Position numbers and translations under genes: made by a program. A stretch of DNA of 64,000 nt from Jackrogersella multiformis (taxonomy: Eukaryota > Ascomycota > Sordariomycetes > Xylariales > Hypoxylaceae). The notes beneath the pieces are model-generated. The model had not been told where the DNA came from. It did not search any database and was given only the letters and a program-made list of their open reading frames with translations. The stretch covers positions 2,170,001 to 2,234,000 of the forward strand of contig CADCXD010000011.1 of assembly GCA_902806575.1 (NCBI GenBank), read 5' to 3'. Shown here piece by piece: positions 1 through 11,167 of the stretch. Position 1 is the first letter of the stretch. Each line of letters starts with the position of its first letter.

Positions 1-1703
1 GGAAAACGATACCATCTCATTTTCCCGCTTAATTATATTAGGTGTTCTTATCCTCCTCTTCCGCCGTCTTCCTTACATATTTGCTTTTCGGTCGCTGCTA
101 CCGCAGATAGAAAGTAGACAGGATGCTGCTTTTATGGGGTTCTTTGGCCCAATCGGCTGTTCAGCAATGTTCTACCTTTATATCACCATGGATTTTGTTA
201 ATGGCCTCAAAATAAGTGGCGGAGACGAGTTTAGAGAGGACGTCAAGTTCCTTCGCGAGGATGTAAGGGTTGTCGTGTGGTTCCTCATGATTTGTAGTGT
301 GGTCAGCTGTTCTCATTAACTGTTGTTTAGGTACCATGCTGACAATCAAAGGTGGTCCACGGACTTTGTATTCCCCTTGGGACTTTTTGCCTACACTTGA
401 GACGGTCTGCTAGCGATCAATTTGGACTGGGCCATTACCGTATATGGGATGGAAAGAAACGATTTTATATTCCTTTCAGAAGGCCTAGTCTGTTATCATC
501 CGAGGCAGAGCGGCAGCCTATTTTAGGGGAAATATCAGGGAACTTTTGAGGGCTCTCATAACGGAGACTTGTCCGACCGTCAACCCCTTTAGCTTGAGTT
601 ACGGGATGGGTGGCTTACATGTTCCTCAACCAGCACTAACAGCAGGTTTCTGAATTTCGCCAGAAGACCAAATAATACATAGCTAAGAGGTTCTTTCACT
701 TTATGGCGACCCATACAACGAATTAAAATCACATTTATACCTATTTCTTTTCTAGATAAGTTTCTCCAAGTGAAGGTCCCAGAAATATACCCACCACGAG
801 CTGGCCAATTAGAATGTGTTTAGACCCTAGCACATGTCTCCTTATGGAAATGTTACGTTAATTTCAGCCAATCAAGTTTAAAGGGGGTTCTCCAATGTCT
901 TCCGACACTTGAAGATATAGTACTTGAAACCAAAGGCTTGTAAAAGATGTACTTTTCAATTTAGAATATTCTGGTAGAAACTAAGGTTAGCTATAATAGC
1001 CGCATGCAGGTAAGAATAAAAATTGTTAGACCGCTGTAGGCATACATAACAATGGTGGTGTGTTATTGAGAAATGTGGGCTCCGTCTTGCCGCCTATTTT
1101 TAATTGGCTGTTAATTAAATATGATGTCAACGGGATTCGACTAGAGTCCCATGGGTGTATTGTAAGACCATGCTAATTTCATACTGAGCAGGCTAGAGCT
1201 AGGTACCTAGGTAGTGTTATAAAATCGTGGGAAACATCTAGGCCAATCGTTAAGACGGAGTTTTGAAACGTCGACAAAGGAACCTTCCTACATACACACT
1301 GACGTCTTACTCCTTATCTGAGGTAATGAACAGTGTTTTATGTCATATGTCTACCTAGGTACATAGCCGTATTCAACCGCTCCGATTCCTTTGTAGCAAC
1401 ATAAGCTATCTGCCGGGCACTGTCAGTGTATCGGTGACACGAAGCCATATTCTACTATGATAGGAGGATATTACCATCACATACATCTCGCCTACTGCCG
1501 AAGATGATCTAGCCAGTAAAATCCATGCTGCCGAATCAAATCTAGAGCTTTACGGTATGATTTCAACGAGAGCGGGGCTTGAGCTCACCTCTTAAGGTTA
1601 ACCCACCCCCTTGAAAATGAAAGTTGACCTCCCTAAAAGGCATATCGTATGGCTTCCCTGTCAAGCTTCAAAATAAAATGACCTTGTTCTAAAGTCAGTC
1701 AAG
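1..1703. other. intergenic, no supported gene
   Basis: Only short ORFs of about 60 codons occur here, without splice context, recognisable motifs or coding-like composition. Copies of the dispersed palindromic CCTAGGTA-type motif are present near 1200-1214 and 1352-1365. This is the downstream side of the minus-strand regulator gene that ends at 1704. A gene fragment running off the left edge cannot be excluded for the first few hundred bases. Confidence 0.6.
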
Positions 1704-4050
1704 TTATCCATATTCCTCGTCACTTAGATGTAGCATATCGCGGAAGTCAAACTCGGTTGACAATTCCTCTGCCCGAGTCAACATTTGGTCGGCCTGGTTT
1801 TCCGTGTCAATAATGCCACTATCCGGACCATCGAAGTTGAAGTTTAACCACGCAGAGGTTCTGGTATCTAGATGAGGTCCTCTCTTCTTTTGACGAGTGT
1901 CTTCGCGATGGTCGCGATTGAGTGCCGTGGACGGAGAAGGGACTTGGGAAGTTGACCCGCTAGCGGTCCTGTCGCAGTTGCGAACGACAGATACTTCTAT
2001 CTCGCCGAAGTCGAAATACACGGTGTGCGAAAGCTCATTTATGACCATCTTCAGCTTGTTAGCTTGTGCTCGCTTATGGGATCGATAGAGCCTTTCACGA
2101 ACCTTTAGAACATCTAAACATCTCGTCGAGGAGTCGTCCACACACCTGCAAGCTGTGATGATTCGAATTCCTACAGCGGCTCTTTGCCATGCTTTACTGG
2201 GTCGCGAAGTGCCACGATGTGCGGCAATGAGGAATATCAAACACATAACAGACATGAAGATGGTATGGATCGATGGCCAAAACCCCGTTAAGGAGAGGCC
2301 TTCGCTCATCATTTGATGGGATTGGACAATTGTTGAGGAAGCTATCTTGATACATGCGAGAGCATGATAGGATTGTGTCACGGATATAGATCCTCCATCA
2401 GCCATAATTCGAAGGTAGTGCAAGAGCGGCTGGAACAATATGATGTGACAGAAATTGTAAGTCATTTCGAGGTCATGCTTTATGCTAAGAAGGGAGGGAA
2501 GTCAGCATTGGCCTCTATCACAACAGTTTCACACACACACTTACATTCTATGCTCCTTAATGTTTCCTAGGCATGCTAATAGTGGAGAGGCATTCATTTG
2601 CCAATTTTGAAACTCATTCTTAGCCTCTTCGAAATGCTCGATACCGACAGATTCAGGACCTCTATAGGTAGGAGACTCCGCTGAACCGTATATCCGTTTA
2701 GATAACGGTATGGCAAGAAGGCAAACCTGCCTCAAGGATGCTGCCGTACGCAGATCATTTTGGGCTTCGGCTTCAGACGCCAATGAAGCAATGCGCGCTA
2801 GAAGTACAGCGTCTGGTTGGAGGAAGGGAGGTAGATCGAGAACGAGACTAGTGAATAGATCAAGCCTCATGGTAGTAGCAAGGAGTTGTGCCCTTACTAC
2901 ATGCTCCTCTGCTGGAGTAGCAGAAGAGGTGCTAACTGCAGCATGTAGGCCAAGCTGGAGAGCTAATGAGCAGGCGGTTCCGATAAGACAGTGTGCCGAA
3001 GTTATCCTAGAAGTAGATACAAGAAAGATAATTGCACAAAGGAGAGCTTGGATAGAAGTCAGGTCGTTCACATATGTTGGTCCTAGCATTGGTAGGCCAA
3101 TGTGAAAATGGTTCATGCTGCGCTGCAGAACGACAAGACACCCCTCATCTCGATGTTTTGACGAGTCATACAGATAACCTAAGGCGATTGTAAGATGTAA
3201 AAGTGAGAGAGATTGCGTTGATACTGCCGGAGATTGAGGCTCGCTGAGCAGATTAACTATGTCTTTAACACGTTGCTCTGGCAAAAAGGAGAGTATAGGA
3301 TGAGTCCTTGCAAACATTCCATCTAACAATGCCAGAATAGTGTCACGCGATGAGATGGGCGTTACGAGGCTCGAGTCCACATTTTCCTTGGCCAGGAGCG
3401 GAAAATTGAAGAGATTAGAGGCAACCAAAAACCTCTGATCCGTCGGTACTGCGGGTTGCTGCTCGAAGAGTTCAAGGGTCCGTAGGATAAACGACAGCTC
3501 GGAATAAGCACCGTAGAAGCAGGTTGCACCCGGACCAACGCTGACCAGGCGGTCATACCCAGCCAACATATCTCTAAGAGTGGCTTGCTTTGAGCCATGG
3601 TCACGAGAGCTAGCAGGTAGTAGTGGCGACGAATCGGGCAATGTGAAATCGAGGGTGCGCAGGCAAGTTTCTATATCCAGACCCGGAATCTCAGGCACTT
3701 TCTCTTGTATCTCTCGCAGCCAAGAACGGGCGAGATTAATGTGACTCTGAAGATTACGTATCCTTAAGGTTGGAGGGGGTACTGGTCTTCGAAAATTGTA
3801 TGTGCAGCCTTGCTCAAATGCGCGCCGTCAGAGGCTCGTCCAAGGAAATAGGTAGAGCTCAAGACTTACCGAGACTGGACTTCCGACAGGGGCCACAAGG
3901 GTCAGCAGTGTCACACGCTCGCTTGCGCAATCGGCACTCATCGCAGGCATGAGGCGACCGGCGATGTGGTTTCTTCTTCCATAATGGACGGCTGTTGGGA
4001 GGCCCAGTACGATGGACGAGCCCCTCTGCATCACTCGGCGTGGTAGGCAT
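1704..4050 (-). CDS. Zn2Cys6 fungal transcription factor
   Basis: Three exons on the minus strand, 4050-3870, 3808-2545 and 2484-1704, give 741 residues. Exon 1 carries five of the six zinc-cluster cysteines (C36, C39, C46, C52, C55). The sixth, C62, lies two codons into exon 2 in the stretch LGCTY; joining GTAAGT at 3869 to the AAG acceptor before 3808 restores it in frame. The second intron joins HRI to IKHDLEM with matching phase. The middle of the protein looks like the helical fungal-specific TF domain, with SIQALLCAIIF, LIGTACSLALQLGLH and a C-terminal MADGG segment. The family acts in the nucleus as DNA-binding regulators. The gene is divergent from the ENA ATPase, so a role in controlling that pump is possible but unproven. 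No specific ortholog is recognised. Confidence 0.85.
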
Positions 4051-4958
4051 TACAACGACCCGGGTGAGATCGGCACCAAACGGACCAGATCACATAGGTC
4101 GTACTCGAATATTTTCTATAAAAGAGCCACGGTTATTAGTTGATGAAATATGATTCATCCTAAAAGAGCAGCGCTAAAATATGTGCATGTCTAGTAAACC
4201 TCCTGGCCACAGCAGCTTATTAAGTGTAGGGACCGCTTATGTTAGTTACTGCATATGACTTAAGAGGTGGTAATTAGGTAATCGTAGGGAAAAAAATCCT
4301 AAATATACTGCGAAGTAAAGTGTATTGAGATTGAAGTCTACTTACCTACCCCTAAGGTATGTAATACCTAAGACCTTTTATTGATGAAGTAACACAAGCT
4401 GTCTAGGGTCTAAATATCAGACTCCATGATGCACGATTTTCGATGTCATCCCGTAACTAAAAGAAACTAAGATCTTGGCATCCCCCCCTTATCGTACCCC
4501 ACTTACGCCTCGGCGTCGGATGCGGCTCCAGGTAGTCAAAGCAGAGCCAATCAGAATAATGCTACCAAGATCTATAGACCAAGCATGACCCACTCCACCG
4601 TTCTTGGCATCAATAGGTGGTAGCCAATCAACGGCCTCCGGCAAGACGGAGTTAACAGTGGATGGGGTATAGGATTCAGTTTTGTTCATAATTTGATCGT
4701 AAACACCGAACGCCACTAAAAATCTCCTCTTAATCTGGTAGTTATCTTTGTAAATATCTGAAGCTGGCCGTAGCGTTCCCATGCCGAGAAATCAGTTTTG
4801 CTTAAAGCCGACTTTCTCTCGCAGTTATTCGTTAGACACAACCCGCGTCCCTTTCCCCGTCAGAAAATTTTGTCATTATGAATACCAGGTCACTTTCAGT
4901 GCCGATTGGGGGAATTCCCTTCAATCCTTCACTTATCTACTAATAAACAGAGCTAGTC
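4051..4958. other. divergent promoter region between regulator and P-type ATPase
   Basis: About 0.9 kb separates the two divergent start codons. It is AT-rich at 4100-4450. A 97-codon minus-strand ORF at 4489-4782 lies inside it but lacks splice context and any family motif. I see no defined operator. Confidence 0.5.
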
Positions 4959-7900
4959 ATGGTGAATTACAACTCCGGGAAGAGTAATACACGCCTTACA
5001 AAACCTGCGCATGCTCTCGAGAGGGACAGCCTAGTACGACAACTCGAGGTTAATATCGAGAATGGCCTTGCTTCCGATGTTGCTCGCCAACGGCTCCTTC
5101 AATGTGGACGCAATGAGCTTGACGACGGCCCAGGTGTCCAACCCATCAAGATTCTTATCAGGCAGGTAGCTAACGCTATGATGCTGGTCTTGATCCTAGC
5201 TATGGCTGTTTCTTTCGGCATTAAGTCATGGATCGAAGGAGGTGTCGTTTGCGCAATCATTATCCTGAATATTGTTATCGGGTTTCTCCAAGAATTCCAG
5301 GCAGAGAAGACGATGGACTCGTTGCGGTCTTTATCCTCACCCAGCGCCAATGTCATTAGAGATGGGAGTATCATCAACATACCCACCGCGGAACTTGTTA
5401 TAGGCGATCTTGTTCAACTGAAGGTTGGCGACACAGTCCCAGCTGATGTCAGGTATGTGATTTTGCTACCCCTGTGATTTATAATCGGCCGCGTTCCGTA
5501 ATATGATCATTAATATATTTTTAGGGTTATCGAGAGTATAAACTTCGAAACGGATGAAGCTCTTCTTACTGGAGAATCCTTACCTGTTGCTAAGAATGAG
5601 GAATCGATTTTTGATGACGACACTGGTCCTGGTGATCGCTTGAACGTAGCCTTTAGCTCCTCCAGCGTTACTAAGGGTCGAGCTAGAGGTGTTGTTTATG
5701 CGACTGGCATGAACACGGTATGCCACCTAGGTCAAATTAACTTCCGTTATGTACTAACTTGATATTTACAGGAAATTGGATCTATTGCTGCTGCGCTCCG
5801 GCAGACTAGCTCGAAAAGACGACCGGTCAAGCGGAGGGAGGATGGAACAGCGCACCCATTTCGGCACGCCGAGTCATGGTCTCTTACCTTCAGCGACGCT
5901 GTAGGCCGTTTCTTAGGTGTAAACATCGGAACGCCGCTTCAGAAAAAGCTGTCACGGTTAGCTGTGCTTCTGTTTGGTATCGCCGTCGTCTGTGCTATCA
6001 TCGTACTCGCTGCGAACAACTTTTCCAGTAACCCCGAGGTTATCATCTATGCAGTTGCGACTGGTCTCTCCATGATTCCCGCCTCGCTGATCGTAGTGTT
6101 GACGATTACTATGGCTGTAGGAACTAAAAGAATGGTCCAGCGCCAAGTTATTGTCCGCAATCTTAAATCGCTCGAGGCTCTCGGTGCCGTTACCGACATC
6201 TGCTCCGATAAGACAGGAACATTAACTCAGGGACGGATGGTTGCAAAAAAGTGCTGGATACCTACGCGTGGAACTTACTCTGTTGGTATTACGAATGAGC
6301 CCTTCAACCCAACTCTTGGGGACTTAATGTTTTCCCAAACGCCGCCATTCGGTCAAGACGCCAAGGAGGCTGAGAAAGATGAAGCGAAGGAATATTCAGA
6401 GCTCCTTAGCAACAACAGCGAGTTGTCGGACTTCCTCATGGTGGCGTCCCTAGCCAATCTTGCACGAGTCCATCGTAACCAGGAGGGCGTGTGGGCGACG
6501 CTTGGAGACCCTACTGAGATTGCGATACAGGTTTTCGCCTCTCGCTTCGACTTCAACAGACAGCGATTTCTTGACCCGTATGCTCCCAGGGTCAAGGAAG
6601 TCTGCGAATATGGTTTCGATTCCGATGTGAAGAAAATGACAGTGATTATCGAGGACCTTGAGTCGAAGCAGCAGATGGTGTACTGTAAGGGTGCAGTGGA
6701 ACGTGTTCTTGAGTCCTGCGGGCGGATCAAATGGGACAACCCCAAGGAGGTAGACATCACTGGATCTATGAAGGAACAGATACTTGAAAACATGGAGGCT
6801 TTGGCCGCGCAGGGTCTTCGTGTACTCGCTTTGGCTAGTCGACCATACGACCCTAGCAACGGCAGTCAGGCTTCCCGTGAGGGGACCCCTCGCCGCGAGG
6901 AAGTCGAGCGCGAACTTGTCTTCCGCGGCCTGATCGGATTATACGATCCGCCTCGTCCCGAGTCAGCGGATGCAGTGAAACATTGTCATCGAGCTGGGGT
7001 CAAGGTTCATATGTTGACGGGTGACCATCCAGGCACTGCACGTGCTATCGCAGCGCAAGTCGGCATCCTTCCGCAGAACACGCGTGATATTTCAGAGCGT
7101 GCTGCACAAGGCATGGTCATAACAGCGAAAGAGTTTGATAAACTCACCGACGACGAACTCGACGAACTTCCAGCGCTGCCTCTGGTTATCGCTCGCTGCA
7201 CGCCTGGTACAAAAGTCAGGATGATTGAAGCTCTACGTCGTCGCAAAGCTTTCGTGGCCATGACCGGCGACGGCGTAAACGACTCTCCTTCTCTCAAGAT
7301 CGCCGATGTGGGCATTGCTATGGGTCAGAACGGATCCGACGTAGCCAAAGATGCCTCTGATATTGTGCTCATGGATGATAACTTCGCTTCTATACTGAAT
7401 GCTATCGAAGAGGGTCGACGGATGTTCGATAACATTCAGAAGTTTATCCTCCACTTATTGGCCGAAAATATCGCTCAGGCCTGTACCCTTTTGATTGGAC
7501 TTGCTTTCAAGGACCATTCCGGGCTTTCCGTTTTCCCGTTGGCTCCTGTCCAGATAATGTGGGTAATTATGATTACATCTGGGTTGCCTGATATGGGTCT
7601 TGGACTAGAAGTCGCTGCTCCTGATATCCTAGAACGGCCTCCGGTCTCTCTTAAAGCGGGTGTTTTCACATGGGAAGTCTGTTTCGACATGCTTGCATAT
7701 GGTCTTTGGATGTCTGCCCTTTGTCTCTCCTCATTCATCTTGGTAGTATTTGGCTTTGGTGATGGAAACCTCGGGGAAGACTGCAATGACAGTTATTCGA
7801 AAGCTTGTGACACGGTCTTTCGGGCCCGCGCAACCACATTCGTCAGTTTAACCTGGTTTGCACTCTTCTTGGCTTGGGAGATGGTCGATTTACGTCGAAG

Positions 7901-8270
7901 CTTCTTCCGCATGAAGCCTAAGAGTAAGAAGTACTTTACCCAGTGGACATACGACGTCTGGCAAAACCAGTTTCTATTCTGGGCCGTCATAGCTGGCTTC
8001 GTTACCATCTTCCCGACTATCTACATCCCGGTCCTCAATCATCAAGTTTTCAAACATGCCCCTATTTCCTGGGAGTGGGGCATCGTGTTCGTAGAAGCTA
8101 TCGTCTTCTTCCTTGGTTGCGAAACTTGGAAATGGGGAAAACGGATATTTTTCCGTTGGCAGGCAAAGAGGGGAGGATATACCCCCGATGACTTAGAGAA
8201 GCTAGCGTTCTCTCAATTCACGACACACGAGCGCGCGAGCTGTGATGTATCCGATGGGCTGGGACAATGA
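4959..8270 (+). CDS. ENA: ENA-type (P-type IID) Na+/K+ efflux ATPase
   Basis: Three exons, 4959-5452, 5525-5717 and 5772-8270, encode 1061 residues, the usual length for fungal ENA pumps. Family members hydrolyse ATP to export Na+ or K+ across the plasma or endomembrane. An N-terminal cation-ATPase domain (ERDSLVRQLEV...GRNEL) is followed by two membrane spans. The actuator motif TGES lies at about 180-183, spanning exon 2. The phosphorylation motif DKTGTLTQG has its Asp at about 375, in the context TDICSDKTGTLTQGRM. The hinge TGDGVND is at 727-733, and six C-terminal membrane spans follow. The intron in the DVR-VIES codon uses phase 2 and keeps TGES intact. The sequence lacks the Ca2+-pump features of PMR1/SERCA and fits the IID group best. 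It is complete and appears functional. The start at 4959 is the first in-frame ATG. Confidence 0.92.
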
Positions 8271-8982
8271 ATGGATGAACACATGATAGACAACTACGAC
8301 GGCCTGAGCCAAAAGTTGTCGCATATCTCCTAATATGTAGGTTCCTAACACAGTATCCAAATAGGTCAACTGCTTATTGATACTGTGTTAATCTCACGCC
8401 GAGACTCGGACCCGTTAGAGGCCCCTCCACTAAAGCTTGGTGGCGAGCCGCTGTAATCCAAGTCGCTCAGCCACTAAGAGGAGTAGCTCTACAGTAGAAA
8501 ATAATTTATTTTCATACTGTCCTGTCGTAGTGAATGTGCGAAACTTGTTCCCCGGACCTTCGTACCTGTTATCTATCGCTTGTTAGATGAAGCCTAGTCG
8601 TCAGTTTTCAGATGATAATTGTTGCTGCTAGGTATTATTTTAGATAGTTCCTCTAGTGATACTCGAAACTTGACTCGTTTAATCGATAGACGTGATGATG
8701 TTGTTAATCTATGTTAGGGGATAATAGTGGAGAGGACCTAGGGCTCTCCGATAGGGAGCCTCCAGCCATATATAAGGGGCCGAAGGCCCTAAGCTATTAG
8801 AAAAGGGTCAGGCGATAATAGGTAGGTAGCCTCTCAATATACACTACAACCTGCGAGTCTCTTTCTAATATCTCTCACTAAGTGACACAGCCAAACACTG
8901 ATAAGGGCATATATTCCCTGACAATTTAGATGGAAAGGGGTATGGTTCATAAGCTAATTCTACGACATCAAGAGAAATGCAT
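8271..8982. other. intergenic between convergent ATPase and decarboxylase genes
   Basis: This holds the 3' ends of two convergent genes. A short GC-rich inverted repeat, GGGCC-GAA-GGCCC, lies near 8779-8793. No ORF or RNA gene is supported. Confidence 0.5.
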
Positions 8983-10698
8983 TCATTGCATTGTCTGGCT
9001 TTGAAGAAACTGTAGGAGCGGCCCCCTTGGTACATCCTCACGGTCCATTAATATCTCTACCATCTTGAAGCCTCTGGTTTTCTTCAGCTCATCACTGCCA
9101 AGAACCTTTTCCAGGTCTCCCCACGTCCGTACCGATGCCGTATATGTATCTTCACTCGCACCAAAGAAGCTGGGCGCTTGCAGATATCGCCATGACGCGA
9201 CGTCGTTATATCCTTGTCGTAACCCGTGGATGCAACGCTCGATGGTATATCCGTCGTTGTTAATGAGGAATATCACGACGTCAAGATTATTGCGAATGAT
9301 AGTCCCAAGTTCTTGAACTGTCATTTGGAAGCTGCCGTCGCCAACGAATAGTATCGTGCGTGCATCCTTAATTCCATGGTACTTGGAGGCTTCTATAAGT
9401 TCCCGTTGCGCCAGTGCGGCGCCTTGCGTTGCTCCAAGCATGTAACCTATAGACAACCACGTCACAGGGAGGAACATGCGAGCATGACGTGGAAGGGGTA
9501 TATCCCGACATCCGTAACCTGCAGTACCGGTTTCGCCGAGTATGATATCACCGGGCCTTATGATACTAGAAAAGAGGCGCCAGAGCTTGTTCTGTGTGAT
9601 AGGCTGGTCTTTAGAGACATTCGAAAAATCGTCCGGGTAGTCTCGGGGAAGATCAGGATATGTCGCATACGATCTTATCCTCGAGCGATCTAGCTTCTGA
9701 AGAAGTTGAGAAACAGCGTATCTCACCGGTATATCTCTCAATACTTGACCATCGGTTTGGATTTCGTTATCGGTAAAAAGAACAGTACTTTGTGCCTTCG
9801 GGATGCTGGAATTGGCATAAGTGTTGGTCGTGCTGAAGTGAGGTCCAAAACACAAGACGAGGTCTGAATCATTAATGAAACGTTGAACATTCGTGTCGTC
9901 GAAACCCCCCCGGTAGATTCCGTGAACATTTGGCATCGTCTCGTCCAGTAGACCCTTCCCAAATGTGGACGTCCAAGTTGGCCAGCCAGTAGACTTTACG
10001 AGGCTTTGCACGTCGTCGACAATACCAAGGGCTCTGCTCTCACCATCAACAAATATAATTGGTTGTTTGGCTTCGTGTATCTTGTCAAGAAGTTTGGCCA
10101 CCACGGAGTCCTGGTGTGCAGTTGGTTTGGCATCAGGGAGACGAATATCGAATTGAAGTTTCTCTGCAGAAACAAGCTCTGCAACTAGGTCAACGGGGAC
10201 CTCGATGTAAACTGGCCGACTGTGCAAGAGACACTGCTGCAATACATTGTCAATTTGGTCGGGGATCGTCCGAGGGTCTCTGAGGCTAGCCTGAGCTACT
10301 GTGACATGCGCATGCATTTGCGCGAAGCGCCGGTACTCCCCGTCATTGAAGGTATGGTGTATCAAAAGCCGTTCGTCTTGTGATGCCCGCGGCGGAGTTC
10401 CCACGATGTGCACGACAGCTGCCCTCTCGGCATAGGCTCCAGCAATAGCGTTAATAGCAGAAAGCTCCCCAACCCCAAATGTGGTGATGATGGCTCCTAT
10501 CCCTTTGATTCGAGCGTACCCATCTGCGGCGTATCCAGCATTCAGTTCATTGGCATTGCCAACCCAGTGCAATCCCGCCGGTTCGACAAAATCTAGCAGA
10601 TTGAGATTATAATCGCCGGGCACACCGTGGATTGACTCCACACCCAGCTGCTTGAGACGGGTAAAGAGATAATCCGCAACGTTGATCGTAGTGGGCAT
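8983..10698 (-). CDS. ThDP-dependent 2-oxo acid decarboxylase (pyruvate/phenylpyruvate decarboxylase family)
   Basis: Single exon, 571 residues, close to yeast pyruvate decarboxylase (563). Enzymes of this family decarboxylate 2-oxo acids to aldehydes using thiamine diphosphate and Mg2+ in the cytosol. Catalytic Glu51 (GNANELNAGYAADG) and the His114-His115 pair (LLIHHTFNDGE) fall at the same numbers as in yeast PDC. The ThDP/Mg motif starts at GDGSF (about 453) and ends with NNDGYTIE about 27 residues later. The family identity is firm but the substrate is not. The HHTFNDGEYRRF segment differs from the HHTLGNGDF of classical PDCs. The gene is divergent from an aminotransferase that would supply aromatic 2-oxo acids, so phenylpyruvate or indolepyruvate (the Aro10-type role in the Ehrlich pathway) is a good inference. 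Upstream ACTCCG boxes suggest shared control with that neighbour. Confidence 0.9.
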   Translation of the reverse strand: MPTTINVADYLFTRLKQLGVESIHGVPGDYNLNLLDFVEPAGLHWVGNANELNAGYAADGYARIKGIGAIITTFGVGELSAINAIAGAYAERAAVVHIVGTPPRASQDERLLIHHTFNDGEYRRFAQMHAHVTVAQASLRDPRTIPDQIDNVLQQCLLHSRPVYIEVPVDLVAELVSAEKLQFDIRLPDAKPTAHQDSVVAKLLDKIHEAKQPIIFVDGESRALGIVDDVQSLVKSTGWPTWTSTFGKGLLDETMPNVHGIYRGGFDDTNVQRFINDSDLVLCFGPHFSTTNTYANSSIPKAQSTVLFTDNEIQTDGQVLRDIPVRYAVSQLLQKLDRSRIRSYATYPDLPRDYPDDFSNVSKDQPITQNKLWRLFSSIIRPGDIILGETGTAGYGCRDIPLPRHARMFLPVTWLSIGYMLGATQGAALAQRELIEASKYHGIKDARTILFVGDGSFQMTVQELGTIIRNNLDVVIFLINNDGYTIERCIHGLRQGYNDVASWRYLQAPSFFGASEDTYTASVRTWGDLEKVLGSDELKKTRGFKMVEILMDREDVPRGPLLQFLQSQTMQ

Positions 10699-11167
10699 TG
10701 TGTCTTGTCGATCTTATCTTAACTTGAGGTTGGATGTTTCAATTGTCAATATCGGAGTTTCGAAGAATTAATATAGAGTAAGAGAAGGTCAAAACTGATG
10801 GCCTAAAAATCAAGAAGATGGTTTAAATATAACTGGACTACGATACAGTATGATACCCAGCCACCAGCCTCACATTTGCATATCGTGGAAGATCTACCTA
10901 GTTGGAGTATCTGTAGGGTGGCTACCTACCTCGGTAGGTAGCCAATCACTCCGATTACTCCGAACACTCCGACCACTTTGTTTTTTCCTAGTCTACTAGT
11001 GTCATTGTCGCTCCGGCTTCGCCCTCTTCTCCGAGGACTCCTGATAAGAGCGACTTGTAAATCTCTAGAATAACCGATATAAAGGCTTGAATAGATCTCA
11101 ATAGTCAACATGTATCGACAACGAGTATTTTCGTGTTCTTCTCATTATCTCAAACTCAACAGAAATC
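10699..11167. promoter_or_regulatory. bidirectional promoter of decarboxylase and aminotransferase
   Basis: This 469-bp gap lies between two divergent ATGs and contains the only upstream sequence of either gene. It holds the triple ACTCCG array at 10948-10974, further isolated CTCCG sites near 11011-11015 and 11030-11033, and an imperfect palindrome at about 10922-10942 of the window-wide CCTACCT/AGGTAGG type. Confidence 0.7.
10948..10974. promoter_or_regulatory. candidate Zn2Cys6 operator: three ACTCCG direct repeats at 9-bp period
   Basis: The CCG triplets start at 10951, 10960 and 10969, each preceded by ACT, so the unit is ACTCCGANN repeated three times without gaps. Tandem CCG triplets in the same orientation are a known recognition mode for some Zn2Cys6 activators. 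Yeast Aro80 sites also use repeated CCG. The nearest candidate binder is the regulator encoded at 12733-14914. Binding is inferred. Confidence 0.5.

Noticed and set aside
4489..4782. 97-codon minus-strand ORF upstream of the P-type ATPase
   Set aside because: It lies wholly in the divergent promoter, has no recognisable motif, no splice partners and a start with no supporting context.
10926..11111. 61-codon minus ORF with repeated GVIGVIG peptide in the decarboxylase/aminotransferase promoter
   Set aside because: The repeat peptide is simply the translation of the three ACTCCG units.
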